From assembly GCF_016086655.4 (NCBI RefSeq), contig NC_052135.2:13730363-13794362 (forward strand): a DNA stretch of 64,000 bases, given 5' to 3'. Source of the DNA: Lepeophtheirus salmonis (Eukaryota; Arthropoda; Copepoda; Siphonostomatoida; Caligidae). Shown in pieces: positions 12,001 to 22,770 of this stretch; within the stretch, counting starts at the first letter, position 1; each line of letters starts with the position of its first letter. The notes beneath the pieces were generated by a model. The model was not told where the DNA came from. It saw only the letters and a list, made by a program, of their open reading frames with translations, and did not search any database. Position numbers and translations under genes: made by a program.

Positions 12001-13430
12001 TTACTTGAGAATTTAATTTACTAAGATGTATTGTTAGCTGTATTTTTCCATTAGGTTTTGGTACAACAACAATTGGATGACTCATCGTTGATCTTCTTTA
12101 TTACGTTTTTCTTCACCTTGTCTTTTAACTTGATCCCTGTAGCAAAATGGGATTTTTCTCGATCCATGAAGGGCAAATGGCTGGGTATCATCCAAAAGTT
12201 ATATTTTCATCGTCTTTAGTTCTTCATCACTAGTAAATCAATATGAAAATTCGGCTATCAAGTCTTGTGAAAGATCCATTTTGACTTTTTCGGATATTTT
12301 TAAATCTAGAGTTTTATTACATTTAATACTTGTATTCACTTTCGATTGACTAATCCATTCTTCCTTTAATTGTCTAGAGAAATCTGGGTGGATAATTCCT
12401 AATCCCATACACACTTGCTGAGATAAAAACATATCCTTCTGGCCAATATTTTTCACAAAATAGACGATCTCTTTATGTTGATAATTACTTTGCCGAAATA
12501 TTAGTTTAACACTATTAATAGCCTCTAATCTTGAGCCTATCTTGGGGCTAAAAAATGGATGTCATGGCCACTTTGATGACAAATCTAAATCTTTGTAAGC
12601 TCTTAAGCTTGCAATAGAAGCCATTTACATTCAGGATTTCAATAGTAATTTTATTCGGTTCACATCCACGAACTGAATTGACGAGTAATACTGGACCGGT
12701 ATACTTTTGCATAATAACCTTTCTTTCTACACATTTGGGATTTCATTTCTTTAGCAGTTTTCCGTATTGAAATCCATTTTGTCAACATATTAATTATCTC
12801 TTTATCATCCATAGTTTTTCTTGACTCTTACTTCTTCTTGTTTTAAATCCACTTTTACCATTATCGGCATTTGAAATTCTATTAATACCCTTTAATACTA
12901 AATCATTTAATCTTTCTTTATTTCTCTTTCAATTATGTTGTTCAGTGTTTTCTAAAAGTTTTTGGCGGTCACATCATCGTTCCTGACTCCACATGTGACC
13001 GGAGGGGCCAACCAATCTTCTTATTACATTACATAAATCTCTGCTTCCTCTGCCAACATTTTAAATTCACAATAAAATTCATCAAAATCCTCAAAAGTAG
13101 CTTGTTTTCTTCTGACTAATTTATATCTTGCTGTCGCAGTTTGCTTTTAATCTTTTTATTATTTATTTTGAATAACTTCTCCCATTTTTTGGTGGTACTA
13201 GCTGGAATTTCAACCAAGTGGCGTACTTTGATAAGGAGTCCAAACAAGCAACACGTCCATAATATTGCAATCTGTTCAATCGGTAATTCTCCCTTCCACG
13301 TTAGACAAAGGAATACCTTAAGGGAAGGGGTTTTTAACAAAATCATTCTAAAAATATATTCAACTATCATCAAAAAACACTTGTTGAAAAATCTATCCAT
13401 AATGAGAACAAAATTTGCCAACAAATATAT
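12000..13430 (-). pseudogene. Second truncated Ty3/Gypsy relic (gag to RT start)
   Basis: On the minus strand, a gag segment near 13140-13030 reads SKLRQQDI then RRKQATFEDFDEFYCEFKML. Near 12660 is GCEPNKITIEILNVNGFY, and near 12456-12240 GQKDMFLSQQVCMGLGIIHPDF, a protease-to-RT spacer as in Gypsy pol. The RT start follows near 12200-12030: PFALHGSRKIPFCYRDQVKRQ, then HPIVVVPKPNGKIQLT-like sequence in another frame. Stops and shifts are frequent. The palm, RNase H and integrase are absent. It differs in sequence from the 4-5.6 kb fragment and the 21.8-25.7 kb element, so at least three Gypsy lineages are present. Confidence 0.75.
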
Positions 13431-13929
13431 ATGAATATGTAACTTTATATTTAGTTAATTTCAAGTTTTGAATGCAAATAAAAACAGATTATACAATATA
13501 TTTCCTTGAATTAAACTAAATAAAGCGTTTAAAATGAAAGTACATTTACTATTCGGAATTAATTTTGAGCTCTTTTATAAATTATTGAATCAGTAATGGT
13601 CCAAAAAATTAATATCTGATATACAGAGATTTTGAAATATGATATAAGTATGCTCAAACAAATAAATATAATGCCGAGATTTCGCTCCATTTATTTCCAT
13701 ACACAAAGGAATAATGTGTTCAAACATTGATTGTATAGCATTTTAAGATTTTTATTCTCTCGCAAGGCTTGTTACTGCCTTTTTGATATTTAAAAAAAAC
13801 TCATAATATCCCAAAGGATAAATCAAATGACGAAACGAAAATACATGATCAATATTTGTACAAATATAATTTGTTACAAAAACATTTTATTTTATGAGAT
13901 AGTAAAAAATACGAAGAGCAGTTATATTA

Positions 13930-14310
13930 AAAAAGAATCCAAAAAATGACGTGGTACCATTGACAATTATAAGAATTTTAGTGAGGAGAGTAGAAAAGCT
14001 GTCATAACAGTTCATTAAATTAGCTGCGAGCAGCTGTCAAATGAAGGAAATAAGCACAAGCCCTAGTCCGTATCTTGCAATAATATAGGGAAGGAATTAC
14101 GAAGACGTAGATCATCAATTCCACTCCGATTCCTTCAAGTACTTACTTGTTTAACTCAACTCCGCAACAAATCCTCATTGTTATTTTTTATCTTTCACGT
14201 ACTAGTGATTACTTTACGCTTATATGTTCTCTTTTCAAGAATAAAATAGTAATGATAATTGCTCAAGAAAATAAAAAAAAAACACTGTTTAAAATACAAC
14301 TACAAAAAGG
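13930..14310. repeat. Dispersed repeat R1, copy 2
   Basis: It contains 'acaattataagaattttagtgaggagag', then 'tcattaaattagctgcgagcagctgtcaaatgaaggaaat' with its family-typical wording. After that come 'tccactccgattcc' and 'gttctcttttcaagaataaaatagtaatgataattgctcaagaaaa'-like landmarks in the same order as other copies. No coding is seen. Confidence 0.6.
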
Positions 14311-14694
14311 ATCACACTCTTCCGCTGACATATTTTTGAAACTATACAGAAAACTCTCATCATGATAATTCTTAAAAATTTATTAATTTTTCTTGCTCTA
14401 TTGAGTTGTAATTTGATTTTATGATAAATTCGTAGCTAGTAGAGCCATTTATTGAATATTTTGATAAAATGTCGTACACTGTCAATATATGTTGAATTTC
14501 TGTCAAAAATAAATAAAGAAATTAAATGACGGATAATTTCATATTGCACTTGTTGGGAGACATGTAATATATTTACTAGAAAAAATGACCTTTATGCATT
14601 TTTTAAGCTGGCGTATACTAGGCAATGATGGAACTATCCCTGATAGTAATATATTATCCTTCCAGTCATACACATTTGAAGACTCTACAGTAGT

Positions 14695-15300
14695 GATTAG
14701 ATGATTAATCGGAATCAGGTTTTTTTTTCTGGAACATGCATCGGGAAAATAAATTTTATGTGCAATTCCGATTCTTATTTATTACTGTTACTTTTCTAAG
14801 CCATGAAATTTTTAAAGAATTTTTGCTTTTTTCAAAAATTTAGTATTGGAAATTTAACTTTTCACATTTTCTAACAAAAAAACTAATTTCCTGAGAATAC
14901 CTTTGGATTTTTGAAATTTTTTCCAAAAAATTTAATTGTGGAAATTAAATTTTCCAAATGAATTTTTTTTTATTAACAGCTGTGAATTTCGAAAATCTTT
15001 CTTCCAAAAAATTAAATATTTGTGAATAGTAGTAGATTTTTGAATTTGATTTCCAAGAAATTCAATTTTTAAGAATGACCATGGTTTTTTGAATTTTTTT
15101 TCAAAAATTTTAATGTTATGTGAATAGATGTGAATTTTTGAAGAAATCTTTAACATATAATTGTATATTTTAATTTTTTTTTTCAAAAAATTTAAAAAAA
15201 AAAAATTTTTGGATTTTTTTTTCAAAAAAATTACAAATCCCCCTCCCCCTCAAAAAAAAAAAATATATTTGTATATATATATATATAATCCTGCAGACGT
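14695..15300. repeat. TIR-element end plus A/T satellite
   Basis: It begins with AGTAGTGATTAGATGATTAA, then 'tcggaatcagg', resembling the end at 34200-34236 read in reverse. It continues as TTTTTTCCAAAAAATTYAA units of roughly 40-50 bp and closes with a (TA)n run near 15277-15288. The opposite TIR was not found; the nearest candidate is CTGCAGACGTCCTTGACTG near 15290. Confidence 0.55.
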
Positions 15301-16400
15301 CCTTGACTGCATAATTGACATTTTTATCTATTATTTAAAATATTAAATAATCAAAATCGTCATCAGAAGAGCATCAGTATCGGCATTTGGTTTTTTTTGG
15401 TATTGTCCCGTCACAACTCTATTATTAGATTTACTTTTGCTCATATCTACGTCGTAGTTCTAGGTATTGTTTTCCTTATTTTAACTTATGCTGGAGAAGT
15501 GAATCAAAATGGATAGATTGAGTCATATATTAAAAAAAACCCCTGAAGAATCAACTTGGAATAACCCATCAATAAAAATATTAAAGAGGTTGCTTAATAC
15601 AACGTAAGTATATATTTTACTTGTAGTTTTTCCCGTCAATGAACCTTTAATACTATAATTCAGTTGCAAAACTATAGAGTGCAATAAAGGGGGCGGGCTT
15701 CCTCCAAACAATGCTTGTACTCTCTTCTACGGAAAGTTAAATACAAACAAAATTCATATTATATTTTTATAAACTTGCAGAATTGTAAGCAGATTCTACA
15801 TTATTGTGTTTAAAAATCGTTGATTTTTAAATGTGCTACAGTTTGTGAGTTCTAATCGTTGTGTTGGATATATAAATGGTTAATAAACTGTCTTTTAAAA
15901 AATATAATGCCCTATTTTGGAAAAAATCATTTTGATATTTCAAAAATAAAGAATTGTAAATATCATGTCAAGCTGTAATGAAAAATCCTGGTCATATCTC
16001 TGACACCTTCAAGAATTTGGATATGGTTCTATTCTTAAAAGAGTAATGGATGAAAAAAAGGTTGAAATGTAAAAAAAATATTGTACAATGAAATATCCAC
16101 CAGGATTTCCTTGTGCAGTAATATTTTCTACTAAATCATTAGTTAGAGTCCCAAAGGTCAAGATGAAGGAATACTGACCCATATACAATTAAAAACCTAA
16201 GAAAAAGAGTGGATATGAATATCATCAGAGGAGTAATCAATTAATGTATTTGTATTTCATTCCAAAAATTATTCCTCTTAGTCACGCAAAGTCCTTCAGC
16301 AAAATCATATATTTTTCATAATTTGACACTGGACTAGAGATGTCAAAAGTTATCTTGGAACTTCAACGGGTGATCAAGAAGAACCCAATTGTCCAACGTC
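15300..16400. other. AT-rich interval, nothing recognised
   Basis: No gene, RNA or terminal repeat could be supported here. Confidence 0.4.
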
Positions 16401-16554
16401 AATAACATTACATAAAAACATAACTCTGGGCTTAAAATGTACGAACTTTTTACTTAGTTATGACCCCCTGCATCTAAAAAAATATATTTAACATCTACGT
16501 ATACAAATAAAAATTGGCCTAATCCAAGTACGAGTACAAAATTAAAGCACCAAA

Positions 16555-17095
16555 TTATCACTTACAACAAGTTGAGAAAATGACACTTGAACGTGATCAA
16601 CAAATTTCCATTGCCACACTCCAAGCAGTTTGGTGTCACTAGGACTTCCATTGACACCGTCAGTAAGTCGGAAACGTTGGAGAAGAATTATGACTCTGTA
16701 AAAAGGTCAAACGGGACATAGAGGAGTTTCACACAAGAAATTGAAAGAGGCCATTTTTAACACCAGCAATGAAAGAAACCCGTCTCCTCCGTTGCAAAAC
16801 TATTTTGAATGTGACTTTTGAACTCTTTTTTGACACTTTTGGTCCCCACAGCCCTAATGTCTAACCTTTCGGCTACATCTTTTGGGTGCATGTAGAGAGG
16901 AAGGCTATAGTGTCCGTGTTCCATAAACCAATGACCTCAAAGCCACTTTCAGCCAGCAATGGGACGCCATGGCATTGGAATACATCCGTAGTGGGTGCTC
17001 GGTTTTCCGACGAGGCCTGGAAGTCATCATTACCGCTAAGGACGGTTACATTAATGACTAAGATAGCTCAAACACTTATCTATTTATTCTATTGA
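16555..17095 (+). pseudogene. Internally deleted mariner-like (maT-type) transposase relic
   Basis: The plus strand gives an N-terminal fragment (VINKFPLPHSKQFGVTRTSI, TVSKSETLEK) near 16590-16690. It jumps to KPVSSVAKLF, then the C-terminal region with SATSFGCM and ALEYIRSGCSVFRRGLEVI-like sequence near 17030, ending at a stop around 17090. The catalytic core is missing at the same place as in the element at 18918-19702. A possible left TIR lies near 16419 (CTCTGGGCTTAAAATGTACG); no right end was secured. Confidence 0.7.
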
Positions 17096-17170
17096 TTGAC
17101 AACAAATTTATCGTGTTAAGCTACATATTGGTGTTATATCTAAAATTGATCAAATACATATTATAATAAA

Positions 17171-18456
17171 TACACAGAGTACGACAGGGAAATTTTCTCC
17201 GATCAAGAAGCAAAACCAAAACTTTAATAACTTTTTATTAGAAAAGTATAATGAAAAATGTTATTGAAAAAACTTTTAGCAATTAATTTTGGTTTAGAAT
17301 TATTCAATATGGCCGCCTCCAGCATCTATCACAGCCTCCAAACGAGGTCGGAACTTGGAGCAGGGTGCCACAATATAATAGGAGGACATGTTAGCCATTG
17401 CTTCTTGATGCTGGCCTTGAGCTCCTGCTCATTTCTGTGGGATGTCTTCTCAATCTTGCTTTCTAAGACACTCCACAAACTGAAGTCGTAGGATTTAAAT
17501 CAGACTGGAAGAGGGCCAGAAGGTCTTCTCCTAGAAGTAAAGAAAGTGCTCCTTACAGAAGTTCTGTATCTTCAAGGCTGTATAGCTGGGGCAACGTCTT
17601 GAGTCCACACTTACCTGTTCTCTGGATAGTTAACCTTTAGCCAGGGCAAGATTTTCCACCCCAGGACCTTATAGTAGGCCTCAGCCCCAATTTCCTCATT
17701 TGGGCTTAAAGAAGAAGGGATCTATTTTTTTACCATCAAATGCAACGACTTCCAAGCACTTTGATCGTACCGGATGTTTTGTCTTGAATGTACCCTGGAC
17801 TTCCACAGGTGATGCTTCAAGAAATCTGTCGTTTCTGGGGTTCAAAACATGGTCAACTGTGAAGATCTTCTTCTCTGAGAAAATCTTCACTGTTGACGGA
17901 TTATTCTTCTAGTAATTAAGGATTTTGTCATCTCTCAAGCCTTGAGGCTTAATTTTGTCGTTGAGGAGATGTCTTGGAGTCCTGACCAAGCTCTTTAGGC
18001 CGAGGTCATCATGAACTGCCCTCCTAATGGTTATCTCATCCATGTTGAACTCGTCAGCCAAGCAGCACATTGATACTGTTGGATCTTCTATGATATTGAC
18101 CTCTGGGGTCTTGATAAATGTTTCATTTCGCTTCGAACCAGTTGCTCCACTTCCTGCCTTTCTTTTGCCTCCTTTCCGTTCTCTTTGGCCACCCTGAGGT
18201 TCCGGATTGTCCTCACGGTTACACCAACAATGTCTGAAATTCTTTTTGGATCAAAATCCGAATCGAGAAGATCCAAAACCCTTTGCCTTTTTGATTCCTG
18301 TTCACTCCTTTTTCGTCTTATTTTGATCAAATTAAAACAATAAGCAAGAAAAAAAACAACGCATGTATGGGAACATTGCTTAGTATGTTACCTGAAACCT
18401 TAATTAGCGCATTTTTTTAATCACACAGAAAATTTACTTGCTGGACTCTGCACATA
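17171..18456 (-). mobile_element. Tc1/mariner element with near-full-length broken transposase
   Basis: On the minus strand, an N-terminal helix-turn-helix domain lies at 18330-18088 (RVLDLLDSDFDPKRISDIVG, TVRTIRNLRVAKENGK). A second helix region follows near 18060-17990 (STMCCLADEFNMDEITIRRA-like, partly in other frames). A catalytic segment is at 17890-17700: KIFSEKKIFTVDHVLNPRND, TKHPVRSK and KKIDPFFFKP. Further pieces include PWLKVNYPE and VWTQDVAPA, where the family has DGAPAHT, and the C-terminus reaches about 17300. Possible TIRs are CACAGAGTACGACAGGGAAA at the left and the inverted GCAGAGTCCAGCAAGTAAAT at the right, about 70% alike. Several frameshifts and the altered second catalytic motif show it is dead. 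Confidence 0.8.
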
Positions 18457-18489
18457 ACATGGTTTCTCAATTTCTGAAAATGGTCTTTG

Positions 18490-19995
18490 AGCAGACTCCC
18501 GGGAAATACTATTTTAAAATTTGGGATTCCAGGAAATAACAGGATCCCGTTAGTTAATAATAAATACTGTGAAGTTAGAGTATTTATACCTTTAGAAGAG
18601 AGAATACATTTTAAGCTAGTTCTATCAGGTCATATTTTCCTAAGTCTCATGATATCATTAGCACTAATAGTACAGTGGTTGTTTTTTCAAGAACCCCTGG
18701 GATTCCACAAACCTATCCTACTGCAACAAAAAACTTAAATAGTAATTGATGAGCACGCTTAATTTCTCGTGGAGCTAGGGGCTGTACAGTTTATAACTGT
18801 CACATAAACAAATCGACCCGTGAGCTAAAAGTATACTGGTATATCACTAGAATGTATGTATATCTTTTTCTAAAAATATCCTACATCCACAAATGTCAAA
18901 TATCATACTCGTTTATACCGGGTGATCCATTAATATCTGAACACTTACTAATTCAATAATGAATGAAGATTGAGTTATTAAAATTAATTTATATTCCGAT
19001 ATATTAAAGTATAAGCAATTAGGTACAAAATAAAACAAAATTCACGCACTCTAAGCTGTTGGACATCTCCAGGACCACCATCTACGCCGTCAGTAAGTCC
19101 GAAACGTTGAAAATGAGGAAGGTATCTGTCAAAAAGGCAAAATTGGATCTGGAAGAGTGAAAGAAAACATTCCCGGCCAATCCCCTTAAGTCAATCAAAG
19201 CCCGTGCAAGAGATCTCGTAATTTTACATCAGATTATCCATAGACCTATAAAAAGTGGATGGAAGGAGTATTTTTTGAGTGGAGAGACACTTTTTGACAC
19301 TAGCTATGAAAGAAACCCATCTCCTCTGTTGCAAGATTCTTTTGAATGAGTCTTTCAGTTATTTTGAACTCTTTTTGACACTTTGTCAACCCTACAGCTA
19401 TGATGCCAACTACCTCGACTACTCCTTTTGGGTGCATGTCGAGGGAAGGAAGGCAGTGTCCTCATCCAAGCACCGAGCCCCTCAAAACCACTGTCTTCCA
19501 CTAATTGGATGCCATGACAGAGGACTACATCTGTTATTCTCGCTGGCTTCTTTCGCCAGCTGGAAACCATCATTGCTTAAGAGAGGTCAGACACACATCT
19601 ATATATAGTTTTAATTTTGTTGAAATTCTATTTTTATTAATAAATTTTATATTGTTGATGTTTAAAATTCAAAGCGTTGAGATTTTAATGAACCACTCGG
19701 TGTATATATATGTATGGAGTAAAAAAAGGACAAAGAGCGTAGGTAGAACATTATTGTGTCATTTAAACAAATTTGGTACTACGTGTTGTGAAATTTATGA
19801 TAGATGTATCATATGTAAGGTGTAAATCGTAATAACTTTAACTCAAATGATTATGCATGTTATATGTATTCAACATGTAATTGAATGAAACTTTTACTAT
19901 AAAATGATTAAATGCGGGATTTTCCAGGAATATAAAAAAATCCTGGAAATTTTGTGGAGGTATAAAACCCTGAAAAATCCCAGAAGAGAAACCCT
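18490..19995. mobile_element. Probable hAT-like fragment hosting a mariner insertion
   Basis: The left part (18490-18750) contains CCCGGGAAATAC and 'aggatcccgttag'. The right part (19905-19995) reads 'gggattttccagga' through 'aaaaatcccagaagagaaaccct', resembling hAT ends in which AGGGTTTCTC precedes GGGATTTTTC. A related pair of segments occurs at 20780-21000 and 21340-21410. The mariner-like element at 18918-19702 separates the two parts. No transposase of its own is visible. Confidence 0.45.
18918..19702 (+). mobile_element. 785-bp internally deleted mariner-like element
   Basis: The left end CCGGGTGATCCATTAATATC and the inverted right end CACCGAGTGGTTCATTAAAA match in outline, and each is flanked by TA. 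Plus-strand coding pieces are TTIYAVSKSETLK and SIKARARDLVILHQIIHR-like DNA-binding sequence near 19070-19250. AMKETHLLCCKILLNE follows near 19305. The C-terminal YDANYLDYSFWVHVE and EDYICY with SWRLETIIA-like tail end near 19590. The catalytic core is missing, with the same fusion between ILLNE and the C-terminal block as at 16555-17095. Confidence 0.8.
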
Positions 19996-19999
19996 AATA

Positions 20000-20780
20000 C
20001 ATAGATCTCTTAATTCCTTAGTAATAATATAAATATAATTTATTAATTATACATTATTGGATGAAAATATCTTACTATACCATTTAGAAAAACATCCGCG
20101 AACTCTCATAATATAGATTCTAAGTCTTCCTCTTATATGAAGTTAAAAAGAAAGATATATTCAAATGTAATTAAACGTCTCATTATGTTTTCCTTTTCTT
20201 GCTAGATTTCTTTGCTAATCTGGAAACATAAGCAATTTAAAAAAAAAAAAGACCCTAAGTTATATAGATATATATTTATGTATATTTTAATTAAGAAAAA
20301 AGGATTTTCAAATAAAATGTATTAATTTTTCCATAATTAACCTATTCTTGATAGCCAAAACTAAATTAATCTAATAAATAATCTCTAAAAAATATGATTA
20401 TCAAAAAATGAACATTTGGGGACGGTCAAGGCCCTTGACTATTGTCATTCTTTATATCCACTCTTTCCCTGGAGATCTTTAATACACCAGGTTTTCCAGA
20501 CGTGTTATCAACTTTAACAGCTATGTGAAAGTCATAACAGAAATATTCAATGTAAAAAAGACTGGTCAAAAAGAATTAACTAAAATATTTTATAGCTAGA
20601 GCAGATTTGAGTCAAACTCAAACCTAACCTGCTGCACCATGACGTTTTTAGCTGAGATTATCCTTCTGCGTAAGAGTTAATCATTTATTGTAAATGTTCT
20701 GTAATTAATAAATATAGTAACCATGAAATTCTTTGGCTTTTTATAGAGGTTTGATTAAAAGAAACTTATGCCATCACTAT
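20000..20780. other. AT-rich interval, nothing recognised
   Basis: No coding, terminal repeats or structured RNA seen. Confidence 0.4.
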
Positions 20781-21415
20781 CAGGTTTTCTCATTTTCCGG
20801 TACGGTAGTGGGATCCCGTTAGGACATAATAAGTACTGCGAAATTTAAGTATTTACTTTTAAATAATTAAAGATGAAATAATAAATTTTAAGCTAGTTTT
20901 ATTGTTTTTGTAGTGATTTAATTTCTTTTTGGACTTATGTAAGACAATCCGACCTACGAAAAAAATAGAGTAAATAGTTAGTGATTGACAAGCTAATTTT
21001 TTGATGGACTATACCTATATATAATTACTATTCTCTTAAGTGATTTTTTAAGACCAATTTGACCACGCGGACCGTTTTTTTTCGGTTTCACTTTATGGAC
21101 CTATTTTTTTCGATCTCAATTTATATTTTTTCGATCTCATATATTATGATATATCTTTTTTTTATAGATCAACTTTCATTCATATTTTAAAAAAATAATT
21201 CAAAAGTACACAAATAAGTTCTAGAAAAAATACTGTATAATTGTAAAAGAAGACGGGATCAAAAATAATCCAAACTATCTCTGTTCAAAATTCGTATAAC
21301 GTCATTGTACTTAAATAATGATATGATGTCATATTATGAAATGATTAAAAGTGGGGATTTCCCGTTGATATAAAATCCTTAAAAATCCTGAGATCCCTTG
21401 AGATAACTGCTAATA
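20780..21415. repeat. Dispersed repeat block related to 18.5-20 kb and 46.3-46.9 kb
   Basis: The first 220 bp match the 18.5 kb hAT-like left part (GGGATCCCGTTAG, 'aagctagttttat'). The middle (21040-21330) matches 46330-46860, sharing 'cttaagtgattttt', 'ctttatggacc', 'tctcatatattat' and 'cgtcattgtactt'. The last 70 bp match the right part at 19905-19995. The arrangement suggests one repeat inserted in another. Confidence 0.5.
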
Positions 21416-21429
21416 GGAATATATTTTTA

Positions 21430-21645
21430 GTGTTGTGTCAGTTCATATTTATTCAGTCTAGTCTTAGAACAAGTCGTATTAGTGCTTGGGAACAGTCCTT
21501 CGGAAAGTTAGTACTAGAATCGATTTTTGTTTGGAAAATAAATAAAGCTAAGGGACGTCATCTAGAACCAAACTTTGATAGTTTTAGGACTGATATACAG
21601 GACTGAACTGGATGGGGCAGCAGTCTTCAGTCTTTAATAGGCTTG
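21430..21645. repeat. TAGTGTTG-ended dispersed repeat
   Basis: It begins TAGTGTTGTGTCAGTTCATA and continues with 'ttattcagtctagtctta'. Read in reverse complement, 26995-26770 gives the same order: 'attgtgttattcc', 'tttatttggaccagtctta', 'aactttataagttttaagaatgata'. A related terminus lies at 26506-26490. The TAGTG start suggests hAT-like termini. No transposase is present. Confidence 0.55.
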
Positions 21646-21837
21646 TGAGTAATCAGGGAAAAAATGGATCCTATCAAAAATTGTAATAAAAAATTCACTA
21701 GCGATAAAACGATCAGGGCCATTTGCAATCAGCAATCCGATCAACTTAATTGCGATCTTATTCAAATATAAAATTTCTTTAAACCTATATATTTACATTG
21801 TTAGCTTAAATGATCGATTTATACATCTTATTCAAAT

Positions 21838-21842
21838 GTAAT
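21838..21842. repeat. 5-bp target site duplication GTAAT (left)
   Basis: GTAAT directly precedes the left LTR and recurs exactly at 25671-25675 after the right LTR, as expected for Ty3/Gypsy integration. Confidence 0.85.
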
Positions 21843-22084
21843 TGTTCTGTATTAAGGTGGAACATAAAATAGATCGTCACCAATTTATGAATACAAAGAG
21901 AGTCGAGTAGAAGTATGTAGAAATAGGATATATTCTCGAGAAAAGAGGAATTCAGTACTAGTACGTAAAAAGATTACGTACCTACATAAAAAGATAAAAC
22001 TAAGTAGATATATAAAACAAGAAAATATAAAACTGGGATAATCATCCCACCCATCAAATCAGGTAACAAATAAAATACAAGACA
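21843..22084 (-). repeat. 3' LTR of the Gypsy element
   Basis: Shares with the right LTR the order 'gtattaaggt', 'atcgtc-ccaatttatga', 'aaaaagattacgtac', 'gggataatcatcccaccc' and 'aataaaata'. The outer boundary is fixed by the GTAAT duplication, the inner one by the polypurine tract. Minus-strand ends are TGT...ACA. Confidence 0.9.
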
Positions 22085-22089
22085 TCAGC

Positions 22090-22690
22090 CCCCAATCAAG
22101 ACGACCTTTGAGGTCAGAGTTGATTAAGGTATCTTCTTTACAGATTCACAAATTTGACATACCATAGATTTGCTCCAAATGGTTTAACTAGAATTCCTGA
22201 AATCCACTTTGGTTTCCCTTGTTTGTAACATGGAACATAAACTTTCATATTAGCGAAGAATTTCTTTTGTGAGAGATATGCCGAATTCTTGGAATTAGGT
22301 AAAAATACATGAAGGCTTGTACGTAAAGGACGAGAATGTTAAAGTTCTGCAGGATTTTTTCCACATTCCAACGTTGTTGCCCTATACCCAAATAGTAGCT
22401 CTTCAATTCACAATGATTTATTTATTCGAAGGAGACTCTTGACAACACCTAAGGCTCTTTCAGCCAAACAATTTGACTGATGGTGATACGGAGGTGACAA
22501 AACTAAGGTTCAGAGAACTTTATCTTGAATCCCTCACTTGCAAATTGAGGACCATTATCATTGTGTGCTTCCCACGGAAATCCAAAGGCGAGAAAACCAA
22601 TGAAATATTTATCTCAATGTTGCTTGGTGGACATGTCTTTCATTACTTGGGCATCAATCTATTTTGATCCAGAGTCAGAGATAGATGACT
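22090..22690 (-). pseudogene. Gypsy integrase remnant
   Basis: On the minus strand near 22590-22500, FGFPWEAHNDNGPQFASEGF is the integrase core around the second catalytic aspartate (NDNGPQFAS). It is followed by HLRIT and SRVSFE-like sequence. The zinc-binding N-terminus is not evident, and the C-terminal domain fades into the stretch before the polypurine tract. The integrase is shorter than usual, consistent with deletions. Confidence 0.75.
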
Positions 22691-22770
22691 GTGCTGTTTC
22701 TTACTGACAAAGGGATTGGACCATCAACACTGTGCTGTTTCTTACTGACAAAGGGATTGGACCATCAACA
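22689..22770. repeat. Exact 41-bp tandem duplication
   Basis: The 41 bases from 22689 to 22729 are repeated without change at 22730-22770. They begin CTGTGCTGTTTC and end GGACCATCAACA. They lie between the RNase H and integrase remnants. The exact match in a badly decayed element marks it as recent, or as an assembly artefact. Confidence 0.9.

Noticed and set aside
13141..13434. Plus-strand open frame of 97 codons
   Set aside because: Antisense to Gypsy gag remnant on the minus strand, which has recognisable motifs.
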